64,000 bases of DNA from CAYWBU01 sp942491525. GTDB lineage: Bacteria; Desulfobacterota; Desulfomonilia; UBA1062. Made by a program: the position numbers and the translations under genes. The notes under the pieces are model-generated. The model made no database searches. It had not been told where the DNA came from and saw only the letters and a program-made list of their open reading frames with translations. The stretch lies in the NCBI GenBank assembly GCA_942491525.1, contig CALOBW010000030.1, forward strand, positions 448,292 to 512,291, read 5' to 3'. Shown here piece by piece: positions 52,964 through 63,315 of this stretch; position 1 is the stretch's first letter, and every line of letters begins with the position of its first letter.

Positions 52964-55441
52964 ATGGCGGACACAAATAAGAACGCAGCAACCCTCGGAA
53001 CCTTTGCCGGGGTCTTCACACCCAGTATTCTGACCATCCTGGGCATCATCCTCTTCCGGCGCATGGGCTACGTGGTGGGCAGCGCCGGCCTGCTGAACGC
53101 CCTTCTGATCATCGCCATCGCCAACGGCATCTCGCTGCTGACCAGCCTCTCGCTGGCCGCCATCGCCACCAACATCAGGGTACGCGGCGGCGGGGTCTAC
53201 TACCTGATCTCGCGCACCCTGGGCATCGAGTTCGGCGGCGCCATCGGCATCGTGCTCTTCGTAGCCCAGAGCGTCTCCATCGCCTTCTACTGCATCGGTT
53301 TCGGCGAGGCCCTCATCTCGATCTTCGGCATCCAATCCGGCCTGGCGGTCCAGCTGATCGCCTTGGCGGCCATCCTGATCCTGCTAAGCTTCGCCTGGCT
53401 GGGAACCGACTGGGCCACCCGCTTCCAGTATGTCGTCATGGCCCTGCTCTGCCTGGCGCTGATCTCATTTTTCTGGGGCGGAATTCAGCATTTTGAGCTG
53501 GCCCAGCTGCGCAGCGGGCTGCGCCCCAGCGCCGATGCGCCCGAGTTCTGGATGCTCTTTGCCATCTTCTTCCCGGCCGTGACCGGCTTCACCCAGGGCG
53601 TCAGCATGTCGGGCGACCTCAAGGATCCCGGCAAGAGCCTGCCCAACGGCACCTTTGCGGCCGTGGGCCTCTCCATGGTGATCTATTTCGCCGCGGCCGT
53701 AATCCTGATCGCCACCGCCGGCCAGGCCGTCCTGATCGGCGACTACACGGCCATGAACAGGATCGCCACCTTCAGCCCCCTGATCGATGCGGGCGTGATC
53801 GCCGCCACCCTCTCCTCGGCCATGGCCTCCTTCCTGGGCGCCCCGCGCATCCTGCAATCGCTGGCCGTTGACAAGATCTTTCCGCACCTGGACTTCTTCG
53901 CCAAGGGCCACGGACCGACCAACAACCCCCGGCGCGGGGTCATGCTCTCGGGCGCCATCGCCGTCCTGACCATCAGCCTCGGCCAGCTCAACCTGATCGC
54001 CAGTGTGGTCTCCATGTTCTTCCTGATCTCCTACGGCCTGCTCAACTATGCAACCTTCTACGAGGCCCAGGCCGCCAGCCCCTCCTTCCGGCCGCGCTTC
54101 CGCTTCTTTGACAAGCGCCTGAGCCTGATCGGCGCCCTGCTCTGCCTGGTGGCCATGCTGGCCATCGATCTGAACGCCGGCCTGGCGGCCCTGGCGATCC
54201 TCTTCGCCATCCACCAGTACATCAAGATCAAGGCGCCGCGGCCGCGCTGGGCCGACAGCAGCCGCTCCCACCACCTGCAGCAGGTACGCGACAGCCTGAT
54301 TGCCGCCGCGGGCGAACCCGAGCATCCCCGCGACTGGCGCCCCCAGATCCTGGCCTTCGCCACCGACAATGCCCGGCGCAAACAGATCCTGACCTTTGCC
54401 GACTGGATCTCGGGCGGCAGCGGCACCACCACGGCCGTGCGCATCCTGGAGGGCAGCGGCGTCAAGATGCTGAAAGCCAAGGAGACCGCCGAAGCCGAGC
54501 TCAAAAGCGAGCTGGCGGCCGGTCAGTTCAAGGCCTTCCCGCTGGCCGTGGTGGCGCCGGACGCCCACGACGCCGTCAGCATGCTGGTCCAGAGCTACGG
54601 CATCGGCCCGCTCTCGGTCAACACCGTGCTGGCCAACTGGATCGAGCCCGAAAGCCTGGACGTGCTCGGCGTCGGCACCTACACCGCCAGCATGCGCACC
54701 GCCTTCAGGCTGGGCTGCAACATCGTCATCCTGGATCTCAAAGATTTCTTCTGGGAAAAACTGCTCTCCTCCAAAAACCGCCGCATCGACATCTGGTGGT
54801 GCGGCTGCGCCTCCAGCAGGCTCTCACTGCTGCTGGCCTATCTGATGACCCGGGATGCCGGCTGGCGCGACGCCTCCATCCGGCTGCTGGTGCCGCCCCT
54901 GCCCGAAGAGATCGATCTGCGCCAGATGCTCGAAGATGTCAGGATCTACGCCGACATCAAGACCGTTGCCGAACCAGCTGAGATGCCGGCCCTCTCCAGA
55001 GACGCCGGCCTGGTCTTCGTGCCGTTCAGACTGCGCAAGGATGAGCTGCTGGATTATTTCGGCACCCCCCTGGACGAAATAATGGACAGCCTGCCCATCA
55101 CCGGCCTGGTGCTGGCCGCCGCCGACATCGACCTGGATGCCGAGCCTGAAGAGGGTGTCGAGGCGGAGGTGGCCAAGATCACCGATGAACTGAATCAGTC
55201 CCGCAAGCGCTACAGCCTGGCGCAGAAGGAACAGGCCCAGCTCAGCACCCAGCAGCAGGAGCTTAAAAACAGGCTCGACCAGCTCAAGGAGGACGATAAG
55301 CAGAAAAATGAGCTGGAACAGCTTCTGAGCGCCAACATCGATGAGCTGGAACAGGCTGGCCGCCGACTGGCCAAAGAGGGCGCCCGGCTCCAGCTTGCAT
55401 CAGACAGCGCCCGCGAAGCCGGCATCATGGACGCCGACTAG
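52964..55441 (+). CDS. SLC12-like (Na-K-Cl cotransporter-type) APC permease with cytosolic domain
   Basis: This 825-residue protein starts at ATG 52964 (SD GGAGAAG); an in-frame ATG at 52952 overlaps that SD. Residues about 10-430 are a twelve-helix APC permease core (GVFTPSILTILGIILFRRMG and GVYYLISRTLGIEFGGAIGI at the start; FPAVTGFTQGVSMSGDLKDP; LGAPRILQSLAVDKIFPHLD), most like bacterial relatives of cation-chloride cotransporters. Residues about 435-720 are a large soluble domain resembling the SLC12 C-terminal domain, and about 735-815 form a coiled coil rich in Gln, Glu and Leu. The ions moved are not predictable. It is followed closely by corA. Confidence 0.87.
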   Translation: MADTNKNAATLGTFAGVFTPSILTILGIILFRRMGYVVGSAGLLNALLIIAIANGISLLTSLSLAAIATNIRVRGGGVYYLISRTLGIEFGGAIGIVLFVAQSVSIAFYCIGFGEALISIFGIQSGLAVQLIALAAILILLSFAWLGTDWATRFQYVVMALLCLALISFFWGGIQHFELAQLRSGLRPSADAPEFWMLFAIFFPAVTGFTQGVSMSGDLKDPGKSLPNGTFAAVGLSMVIYFAAAVILIATAGQAVLIGDYTAMNRIATFSPLIDAGVIAATLSSAMASFLGAPRILQSLAVDKIFPHLDFFAKGHGPTNNPRRGVMLSGAIAVLTISLGQLNLIASVVSMFFLISYGLLNYATFYEAQAASPSFRPRFRFFDKRLSLIGALLCLVAMLAIDLNAGLAALAILFAIHQYIKIKAPRPRWADSSRSHHLQQVRDSLIAAAGEPEHPRDWRPQILAFATDNARRKQILTFADWISGGSGTTTAVRILEGSGVKMLKAKETAEAELKSELAAGQFKAFPLAVVAPDAHDAVSMLVQSYGIGPLSVNTVLANWIEPESLDVLGVGTYTASMRTAFRLGCNIVILDLKDFFWEKLLSSKNRRIDIWWCGCASSRLSLLLAYLMTRDAGWRDASIRLLVPPLPEEIDLRQMLEDVRIYADIKTVAEPAEMPALSRDAGLVFVPFRLRKDELLDYFGTPLDEIMDSLPITGLVLAAADIDLDAEPEEGVEAEVAKITDELNQSRKRYSLAQKEQAQLSTQQQELKNRLDQLKEDDKQKNELEQLLSANIDELEQAGRRLAKEGARLQLASDSAREAGIMDAD

Positions 55442-55482
55442 AACAAACGACCGCACTTCCGGCCAATGAAAGGATTTAAACG

Positions 55483-56535
55483 ATGGTTGACACCACCAAC
55501 ATTTCGGACAAGGCCAGCCTGCCGCCCGGCACGCTGATCCATATCGGCGAGCAGAAGCTCGATTCAGCCAAGGTCACTGTTATCGACTATAACGCCGAGA
55601 CCTTCCGCAGCATGGAGGCCGAAGCCGGCGAGATCTTAAGCCAGATCCCGGACAACATGATCCGCTGGATCGACCTGCACGGCCTGCACGACACCGAGCT
55701 GATCGCCGAGTTCGGCCGCGACTTCGCGATCCACCCCCTGGTGCTTGAGGACATCATCAACACCAGTCACCGCCCCAAGCATGAAGATTTCGGCGACTAT
55801 ATCTTCATCATCATGAAGCGCATGATCGAGAACGGCGACGATATCCAGGCCGAGCAGATCAGCATCATCATGGGCAGCAACTACGTCATCACCTTCCAGG
55901 AGGGCTCCTCGGATATCTTCGGCCCCATCAGAACCCGCCTGCAGCGTTCCAAGGGGCGCATCCGGCGCAAGGGCGCCGACTATCTGACCTACGCCCTGCT
56001 GGACACCGTGGTGGACGACTACTTCAGGTTTTCGGAGATCCTGACCGCCAAGAGCAGCGACATCGAGACCGAGCTGCTGGAGAGACCCGACCGCCAGACC
56101 CTCAACAGAATCTACTACCTGCGCAACGAGGGCCTCTTCGTCTACCGCATGATCTGGCCCCTGAGGGAGGTCATCGGCATCATGGAGCGCTCAGATTCCG
56201 ACCTGATCGATGAGAGCACTGCAATCTACTTCAAGGATGTCAACGACCACATCATTCACCTGCACGACAACATGGAGAGCCTGCGCAGCATCAGCTCCAG
56301 CATGCTCGACACCTATCTCTCCAGCGTCAGCAACCGCATGAACGATGTGATGCGCATCCTGACCATCTTTGCCTCGATCTTCATCCCCCTGACCTTCATC
56401 GCCGGCATCTACGGCATGAACTTCGAATATATGCCAGAACTGCAGTGGCGCTGGGGCTATCCGACCCTGCTGGGAGTCATGGCGACCATCCTGGCGGTCA
56501 TGCTGATCTACTTCCGCCGCAAAGAGTGGCTCTGA
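55483..56535 (+). CDS. corA: CorA-type magnesium/cobalt channel
   Basis: This 350-residue protein has a large cytosolic N-terminal funnel domain (about 1-285, rich in acidic residues and helices, SLRSIS..LDTYLSSVSNRMND) followed by two membrane helices. The first ends in the signature GIYGMNFEYMPELQW (GMN at about 312-314), and the second is TLLGVMATILAVMLIYFRR. CorA homopentamers admit Mg2+ (and Co2+, Ni2+) and close when cytosolic Mg2+ is high. The start has SD AAAGGA. It lies 41 nt after the SLC12-like gene and before a periplasmic helical protein, likely as one transcript. Confidence 0.93.
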   Translation: MVDTTNISDKASLPPGTLIHIGEQKLDSAKVTVIDYNAETFRSMEAEAGEILSQIPDNMIRWIDLHGLHDTELIAEFGRDFAIHPLVLEDIINTSHRPKHEDFGDYIFIIMKRMIENGDDIQAEQISIIMGSNYVITFQEGSSDIFGPIRTRLQRSKGRIRRKGADYLTYALLDTVVDDYFRFSEILTAKSSDIETELLERPDRQTLNRIYYLRNEGLFVYRMIWPLREVIGIMERSDSDLIDESTAIYFKDVNDHIIHLHDNMESLRSISSSMLDTYLSSVSNRMNDVMRILTIFASIFIPLTFIAGIYGMNFEYMPELQWRWGYPTLLGVMATILAVMLIYFRRKEWL

Positions 56536-56592
56536 GGGGTGATTGCGGTTTGCTGAGAGAGGCTTAATATCTTCATCAAAGGAGATCTTAAA

Positions 56593-57237
56593 ATGCGCAA
56601 CTCTCTTCTATGCTTGCTGATCCTCCTGAGCCTGCCGCTGCATGCGGCAGATCAGGTCCTGGTCGACCGCAAACTGCTGACCTACATCGACAGCAACGTC
56701 GAGCACCACTTCCAGGCGGCCCACCAGGCCTTCAAGAGGGGCGACATGCGCCGCTCGGCCCAGGAGATCCGCCAGGCCAACGCCATCATGAAGCTGGAAC
56801 GGGCCAACAATCCCGCCAGCGTCCAGGCTGAGCTTGACCTGGTCATTGGTGAACTGCATGAGCTGGCCCGGCGCATCGACAGTTTCCAGCTCAATGACGA
56901 CCAGGCGATGCGGGACCTCTTCGCCCGCACCCATCTGGTACTGGCCTTCCGCTGCAGCGAAAAGGCCCAGCAGGCCTGGCTTGATCAAAACCCCGACATC
57001 GCATCCCAAAGCCTGAGCCACAGCCTGACCCATATCGAGGTCTGCAGCATCTGGTCAGAAAACCCGCTGCCGCCCTCAATTCAGCAGGACATCAGCGAGA
57101 GCCGGCGCAACCTCAGCCAGCTGGACCGCGAAAAGAAGGGCCTCTATGATACGGCAACCGATAAAACCACGCGCGCGGCCAAATGGCTGGGGCAGCACTT
57201 CAAGTTCGGCCGGCTGGAGAAGAAGTCCTGGGAGTAG
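56593..57237 (+). CDS. Periplasmic helical protein of unknown function
   Basis: This 214-residue protein has a signal peptide (MRNSLLCLLILLSLPLHAA, cut before DQ). The mature part is all-helical with repeated amphipathic helices (YIDSNVEHHFQAAHQAFKRG, ELDLVIGELHELARRIDSFQ, THLVLAFRCSEKAQQAWLDQ), somewhat like YfdX-type proteins, but I cannot confirm membership. SD AAAGGAG. It follows corA by 57 nt, so it may be co-expressed with the ion transporters. Confidence 0.75.
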   Translation: MRNSLLCLLILLSLPLHAADQVLVDRKLLTYIDSNVEHHFQAAHQAFKRGDMRRSAQEIRQANAIMKLERANNPASVQAELDLVIGELHELARRIDSFQLNDDQAMRDLFARTHLVLAFRCSEKAQQAWLDQNPDIASQSLSHSLTHIEVCSIWSENPLPPSIQQDISESRRNLSQLDREKKGLYDTATDKTTRAAKWLGQHFKFGRLEKKSWE

Positions 57238-57332
57238 CAGCCTCTTTATTCCACAGTTTGCGAACTTTGCTTGTTTTCAGCCCCCAAGCCTGATAAAAAT
57301 TTCACTCAGCTTTTAGCTTCAGGGAGGTTGGG

Positions 57333-58964
<1,632 letters not shown>

Positions 58965-59020
58965 TTGTTTTTGTTCGCTGCGCGCTTAATATTACTATCC
59001 AAACAAAGCCGGAGGTAAAG

Positions 59021-59287
59021 ATGAAAGGTACGCACGAACACAAACATCTGCACTCACATGAGCATCAGCATGAACATGAGCATGAGCACACTCACGGAGA
59101 CCAGACCCACGCCCACATGCACACCCATGAGCATGCTCATGACCATACCCACGAGCACAAGCATCCCCACGACCACACGGAATCGCCGCACTCACACGAC
59201 CACTCGCATACCGGAGAACATGGCTCGCACAATCACGATCATCCCGGTCACATATCCGAGATACACTCCCACAGCCATGATAATTAG
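59021..59287 (+). CDS. Histidine-rich small protein, likely metal buffer
   Basis: This 88-residue protein is about 40% His (about 35 residues), mostly as alternating H-x repeats with Glu, Asp, Ser and Thr (for example HEHEHEHTHGDQTHAHMHTH). There is no signal peptide or membrane segment, no Cys, and almost no hydrophobic core, so it is probably disordered until it binds Zn2+, Ni2+ or Cu2+. Similar His-rich tails and stand-alone proteins store nickel or zinc. It has a proper SD (GGAGG) and its own stop, with a palindrome just after, which argues that it is a real gene rather than a repeat artefact. It lies near no obvious metalloenzyme gene. Confidence 0.75.
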   Translation: MKGTHEHKHLHSHEHQHEHEHEHTHGDQTHAHMHTHEHAHDHTHEHKHPHDHTESPHSHDHSHTGEHGSHNHDHPGHISEIHSHSHDN

Positions 59288-59310
59288 GGGGCAGAATTAA
59301 TTCTGTCCCC
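59287..59310. repeat. 24-bp palindrome (12+12) at the edge of the AT-rich GDSL gene
   Basis: GGGGGCAGAATT followed by AATTCTGTCCCC is symmetric except for one G-T pair, which would be G-U in RNA. It starts at the last base of the His-rich gene stop region and faces the convergent GDSL gene. The motif is like mobile or REP-type GGGGACAGAATTAATTCTG hairpins I recall from environmental genomes. It could end transcription from both sides. Confidence 0.6.
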
Positions 59311-59342
59311 TGACAAACTAGCACGACCTAAATGGACTGATC

Positions 59343-60110
59343 TTATTGATTCAATAATTCATATGCCTTCGCTGCAATCAGATGGTGAGCGTAGGTTGTT
59401 GGATGAACTTCATCATAGAAGAGATAAATATCATCTGTCTCGAGATTATATTCCTTCCGATCCGTTACATTGTCAAAACCGTATTTATTGGGATCCAAAC
59501 AGACATCTTCCACCAATCCATATATATCAAGATAGTAGAATGTAACATCCGGATAGAGACAACGTTTAGCCTGAATCACAAGATCCAACTGAAAATCATA
59601 GTTTAATGAGATAGCATTCCCAAATTCACCAACCACAACTGAAGCTGGTCCAAAGTACTCTTCAGCAGCAGGAACGCGTCCAAAGTTTGGCAGATTACAT
59701 ATAACTATGTCCCTTGCACCTGCCTCAACTATAATATCAATTGTCTCTGCAATATTAATCATTATCGGATGGGTAATCGGATTCAACTCGTTAATATAAT
59801 CATTCCCCCCCGCCCAAAGCGTAAATAATGTATTAAATGGATCTACCAGACCAGATTGCACATCATTAAGATAGTCATGGGCCTGCTCCAGTACTTCTTC
59901 TGAAGTATCTCCAGTCACGGCTCTCATATCCAAGCTACAGCTTAAGAACTCATCTGATGCTAAATAGTCGGTCCACAATGGACCATCCGACCATCTCCTA
60001 AAATAGCTATCAGAAAGACTATCTCCTAAGGACACCATGTTGTCGTAAGCAAGAGATGGGGAAGAAAAAAGAGAGAGCAAAACCAAACCAACAATAAAAC
60101 TTCTATTCAT
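59343..60110 (-). CDS. Secreted GDSL/SGNH-type esterase
   Basis: This 255-residue protein has a signal peptide (MNRSFIVGLVLLSLFSSPSLA) and the SGNH blocks: VSLGDSLSDSYF (catalytic Ser in GDSLSDS, about 31), LWAGGNDYINEL (block III, G-N, about 100) and YDEVHPTTYAHHLIAAKAY (block V, catalytic Asp/His, about 236-239). It is like the GDSL lipases/thermolabile-haemolysin group, which cleave esters outside the cell. SD GGAGGT. Its DNA is clearly AT-richer than the flanks and it is bordered by a palindrome on one side, so it was probably acquired recently. Confidence 0.87.
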   Translation of the reverse strand: MNRSFIVGLVLLSLFSSPSLAYDNMVSLGDSLSDSYFRRWSDGPLWTDYLASDEFLSCSLDMRAVTGDTSEEVLEQAHDYLNDVQSGLVDPFNTLFTLWAGGNDYINELNPITHPIMINIAETIDIIVEAGARDIVICNLPNFGRVPAAEEYFGPASVVVGEFGNAISLNYDFQLDLVIQAKRCLYPDVTFYYLDIYGLVEDVCLDPNKYGFDNVTDRKEYNLETDDIYLFYDEVHPTTYAHHLIAAKAYELLNQ

Positions 60111-60228
60111 AATGACCTCCTAAAATATTAAACCAAAAGATGAACATGATCAACAATATTGCAATGTCTAAGATTTGACAAGAACCATCTGACACTATTT
60201 CAGAAATACCAGATCCAGCACATTGCAT

Positions 60229-60258
60229 TTGACAACCCCAACCCCCTCTCTTTAACAT
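60229..60258 (+). promoter_or_regulatory. Promoter of the PAP2 gene, leaderless layout
   Basis: TTGACA (60229-60234, perfect consensus), then TTAACA (60252-60257, 17-bp spacer) or TAACAT (60253-60258, 18-bp spacer). The ATG at 60265 follows 6-7 nt later and has no SD. Confidence 0.5.
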
Positions 60259-60264
60259 GCCGAC

Positions 60265-60936
60265 ATGTCAAGCAGACTTGAAGCCATCGACAACCGTCTC
60301 CTGAAGTGGGCCTACCAGCAGCCCTTCCGGGACTCCATCCTGATTAAGGCCCTGATCTTCATGGGCGACGGGCCCTTCTGGCTGCTGACCCTCTTTGGCG
60401 CAGCCCTGATCGGGCAGCTCTCCGGCCAGGCGGCCTTCCAGAAGCTGCCGATCCTGCTGATGATCGGTTTCATAATCGCCAACCTGATTTTCCTGCCCTG
60501 CAAGCTCCACCTCAAACGCCGCCGCCCCTACGCCAACCCGCAACTGCAGGAGCAGCTGGCGCTGGAGATCATCAACCGCGACCCCGGCCACGGCTCCAAG
60601 GAGCTGGAGAGCTTCCCCTCGGGCCACGCCCTCTGGACCACCCTCTGCGTCGGCCTGATCTGCGCCCGGCTCGGCCTGCCCGCGATCCTGCTGCTGGGCT
60701 GGATGATCCCGACCATGCTCTTTCTGCGCCCCTACCTGGGGGTGCACTACCCCAGTGACGCCCTGGCCGGCTTGATCATGGGCCTGCTCTGCGTCGGCCT
60801 GACCCTACTGATTGCGCCCCCGATCCTGGGACTGATCGAACCGCACCGGCACCTCCCGGCCTACACAATCTCCTACTGGGCCGCCATCCTGCTCTTCCTG
60901 CTGCTGGCCTTCAAGAACTGGCTGAAGCGGGTATGA
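60265..60936 (+). CDS. PAP2-family membrane phosphatase
   Basis: This 223-residue protein has five or six membrane segments and the PAP2 three-part active site: KRRRPYANP at about 92-100 (KxxxxxxRP), ESFPSGHALWTTLC at about 115-128 (PSGH), and RPYLGVHYPSDALAGLIMG at about 155-173 (SRxxxxxHxxxD type). Family members dephosphorylate lipid phosphates such as phosphatidic acid or undecaprenyl diphosphate. No SD is present; the ATG lies directly after a consensus promoter. It overlaps the ogt gene by ATGA, so the two are co-translated. Confidence 0.9.
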   Translation: MSSRLEAIDNRLLKWAYQQPFRDSILIKALIFMGDGPFWLLTLFGAALIGQLSGQAAFQKLPILLMIGFIIANLIFLPCKLHLKRRRPYANPQLQEQLALEIINRDPGHGSKELESFPSGHALWTTLCVGLICARLGLPAILLLGWMIPTMLFLRPYLGVHYPSDALAGLIMGLLCVGLTLLIAPPILGLIEPHRHLPAYTISYWAAILLFLLLAFKNWLKRV

Positions 60937-61400
60937 CCTGCTACACGCGCTTCCAGACTGAGCTCGGCGAGATCATCCTGGCGGGCGACGAAATGGGCCT
61001 CAGCCATCTGCATATCAATGGAGGCAAACGCAGCTTTGAGATCGATGAAAACTGGCCGCGCAATGACGAACTCTTCAACGAAGCCAGAAAACAGATTGAA
61101 GAGTTTTTGTGCGGCCAACGCAAGAAATTCGACCTGCAGCTCAACCCAGCGGGCACCGAATTCCAGCGCAAGGTCTGGCAGGCCTTGACCGAGATTCCCT
61201 ACGGCCAGACCATCTCCTACGCTGAGCTGGCCGCCGCGATCGGCAGCCCCAAGGCCGCGCGGGCCGTGGGCATGGCTAACAGCCGCAACCCCATCCCGCT
61301 GATCATCCCCTGCCACCGGGTCGTGGGCGCGGGCGGCAAACTGACCGGCTTTGCCCTGGGGCTCAAAATCAAAAAACAGCTGCTGGAGTTGGAGCGCTGA
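60933..61400 (+). CDS. ogt: Methylated-DNA--protein-cysteine methyltransferase
   Basis: This 155-residue single-domain protein repairs O6-methylguanine by accepting the methyl group on a cysteine, and is used once. The active centre is C127 in LIIPCHRVVGAGG, with the recognition helix YGQTISYAELAAAIGSPKAA and RAVGMANSRNPIP before it (Arg finger and Asn hinge). Its size and lack of an Ada-type N-terminal regulatory domain fit Ogt. It starts in the ATGA overlap with the PAP2 gene. Confidence 0.93.
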   Translation: MTCYTRFQTELGEIILAGDEMGLSHLHINGGKRSFEIDENWPRNDELFNEARKQIEEFLCGQRKKFDLQLNPAGTEFQRKVWQALTEIPYGQTISYAELAAAIGSPKAARAVGMANSRNPIPLIIPCHRVVGAGGKLTGFALGLKIKKQLLELER

Positions 61401-61429
61401 TTGACAGCGCCGAGCTTGATCAATACTAT
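61401..61429 (+). promoter_or_regulatory. Promoter of the MBL hydrolase gene, leaderless layout
   Basis: TTGACA (61401-61406, perfect consensus), 17-bp spacer, TACTAT (61424-61429), then 6 nt to the ATG at 61436. It starts immediately after the ogt stop. Confidence 0.55.
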
Positions 61430-61435
61430 CATCAC

Positions 61436-62236
61436 ATGACACCGTTCAAAGTGCATCGCATCAAGGGCTACATCTGCAACATATTCCTGCTGGAGTATGA
61501 GCATGGTCTGCTGCTGCTCGACAGCGGCACGCGCCCGGATGTCGCCAGAATCGAAAAATTCTGCCGCGAAGAGCTGAAACGCCCCATGAGCGACATCAAG
61601 CTCTGCCTGGTCTCGCACATGCACCCGGACCATGCCGGCGGCGCCCAGACCCTGCGGCGCAAACATGGCATCCCCATCGGCGGGCCCGAGCGCAGCCACA
61701 GATGGTACGCCGGCCTCAGCGGCGCCATCCAGTGGCTGCTGGACTGCTTCATGGCCCAGCAGGTGGCCCTGGCCAACAGGGAACCCTTCAGGTCGGTGCT
61801 CTTCAGGCGCCGTCTGAGACCCGACATCATCCTCAAGGACGGCGATTCACTGCCGTGCTTTAACGAGTGGCGGGTGCTGGAGGTTCCCGGCCACACCCTG
61901 CACGACCTGGTCTTCTACCATGACGCCAGCCGGACCATCTACGCCGCCGACAGCGTCATCGAGGTCAAGGGCAGCTACAAGCTGCCGATTCCGATCAAAT
62001 TCAGCGGCCGCATGTACCAATCCTATGCGCGCCTCAAGGAGCTGCCGATTGCTGAGATGCTGCTGGCCCACGGCGAACCCCAGCACCACCCCGACACGCA
62101 GGCGATCTTTGATGAACTGATCCGCCAGCTGGATGCCGGCCCCTCCAAACTGATGAAACGCGTCTACTGGTACACCATCTTCTCGCCCGAGGTCTGGCAG
62201 AGCTGGCTCAAGGCCAAGCTCAAAGCATGCTGTTGA
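61436..62236 (+). CDS. Metallo-beta-lactamase-fold hydrolase
   Basis: This 266-residue protein has the MBL metal motif SHMHPDHAGG with H61, H63, D65 and H66, then an Asp/His pair further on (EVPGHTLHDLVFYHDASRTI, YAADSVIEVKGSY) and LLAHGEPQHHPD near the C terminus for the remaining ligands. It starts with a short TPFKVHRIKGYICNIFLLEY strand typical of the fold. The family includes lactonases, glyoxalase II-like and other hydrolases; the substrate is unknown. Its 3' end overlaps the convergent lipoprotein gene by 17 nt. Confidence 0.88.
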   Translation: MTPFKVHRIKGYICNIFLLEYEHGLLLLDSGTRPDVARIEKFCREELKRPMSDIKLCLVSHMHPDHAGGAQTLRRKHGIPIGGPERSHRWYAGLSGAIQWLLDCFMAQQVALANREPFRSVLFRRRLRPDIILKDGDSLPCFNEWRVLEVPGHTLHDLVFYHDASRTIYAADSVIEVKGSYKLPIPIKFSGRMYQSYARLKELPIAEMLLAHGEPQHHPDTQAIFDELIRQLDAGPSKLMKRVYWYTIFSPEVWQSWLKAKLKACC

Positions 62237-63239
62237 AGCGGTAGATGTTCCAGAGGGTCTGAAAGTTGCAGCCCGAGCAGGCGTAATCGGCGCGACCCTG
62301 TGCTGTGGTCCAGTGGTGGAAGAGCATCTGTTCGTGGTAGAGATCGAGGCCGGTAATCCAGCTCAAGGTTGCCCGGGCCCGCTCAAGATAGGATTCATCT
62401 CCAGTCAGTTCATAGAGATCGAGCAGGTTCCAGGTGAGGTTGTTGTTGCCCGAGAGGCCCTTGGTCTGCGCGTCCGGATGACCGAAGAAACCGCCGCATT
62501 CCTGATCCCAGTAGCGGTCAATCAGCTGCTGCATGACCAGCCGCATGCGCTCCAGATAGGCCGGTTCAGCGGTGATGCGGTAGGCGCTCGCCAGGGCCAT
62601 CAGCATGGTGGACTGGGGCCAGTCGGGCAGCGCCTCATATTGATAGAGGCCGCGCTCAGGGTCAAAGGGCGCAGCCTCGATCAGTTCCAGGCCGCGCCGC
62701 AGCAGCTTCTCATCCTGCAGCAACTGATAGGCCTCCAGCTGCAGATAGGCCAGCGTGCCCATCAGGGTCGTTTCGTCGCGCACCAGACGGCTCAGACTGG
62801 CCGGCGCAATGCGGTAGAGCAGATAGCCGGCGTCCAGACCGCTCTCCAGCAGCAGCCGATGGCTACCACTGAAGCTGTAGCCGTAGAGGATGGCCGGGAA
62901 GCCGATCACGGTCTGCATGTCGGGGCGCAGACGCCTGATCAGGCGCACCTCATGCCCGACGGTGCGCTCTGCATATGCCCAGTACTCCGCGCCATGGCCG
63001 GCCAGGGTGTAGAAGAGCAGCGGCGCAAAGGCCGTGGCGTCGCCCTGCATGTCGCCGGGCCAGTTGCCGTCATCATCACCGGCCAGCAGCAGACCGGCCA
63101 GAATTGCATTGAAGGGCTCTTCAAACTCGCTCAGCCTGACCGGTGCAAAGCCGCTTTCGACCGGCGCAACCTGCTGGCCGGCACAGCCCGTCAGCAGCAC
63201 AAAAATCATTAGCCTAAACCATCTCATCCTGAGACGCAT
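62220..63239 (-). CDS. Lipoprotein with (alpha/alpha)-barrel-like repeats
   Basis: This 339-residue protein has a lipobox signal (MRWFRLMIFVLLTGCAG; lipidated Cys about 19). The body is made of paired helices with aromatic-Gly turns, about 50 residues per repeat (NWPGDMQGDATAFAPLLFYT, TTLMGTLAYLQLEAYQLLQD, LPDWPQSTMLMALASAYRIT, GNNNLTWNLLDLYELTGDES), which is the pattern of (alpha/alpha)6-barrel enzymes such as N-acylglucosamine 2-epimerase-like or glycoside-hydrolase-88-like proteins. No catalytic residue is certain. AAGG precedes the ATG at 63239; an in-frame ATG at 63227 is also possible. Confidence 0.72.
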   Translation of the reverse strand: MRLRMRWFRLMIFVLLTGCAGQQVAPVESGFAPVRLSEFEEPFNAILAGLLLAGDDDGNWPGDMQGDATAFAPLLFYTLAGHGAEYWAYAERTVGHEVRLIRRLRPDMQTVIGFPAILYGYSFSGSHRLLLESGLDAGYLLYRIAPASLSRLVRDETTLMGTLAYLQLEAYQLLQDEKLLRRGLELIEAAPFDPERGLYQYEALPDWPQSTMLMALASAYRITAEPAYLERMRLVMQQLIDRYWDQECGGFFGHPDAQTKGLSGNNNLTWNLLDLYELTGDESYLERARATLSWITGLDLYHEQMLFHHWTTAQGRADYACSGCNFQTLWNIYRFNSML

Positions 63240-63315
63240 TAAAACCTTAAACCGGATTATCTACAATCAAAAGATATTGCTGGACCGCAGAAACGCCCCT
63301 TGCTAAAGAAAGGCT

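Noticed and set aside
59040..59270. The CAC/CAT repeats of the His-rich gene as a tandem repeat or CRISPR-like array
   Set aside because: The repetition follows from coding of alternating His; there are no constant-length units or spacers, and the frame has an SD and stop.
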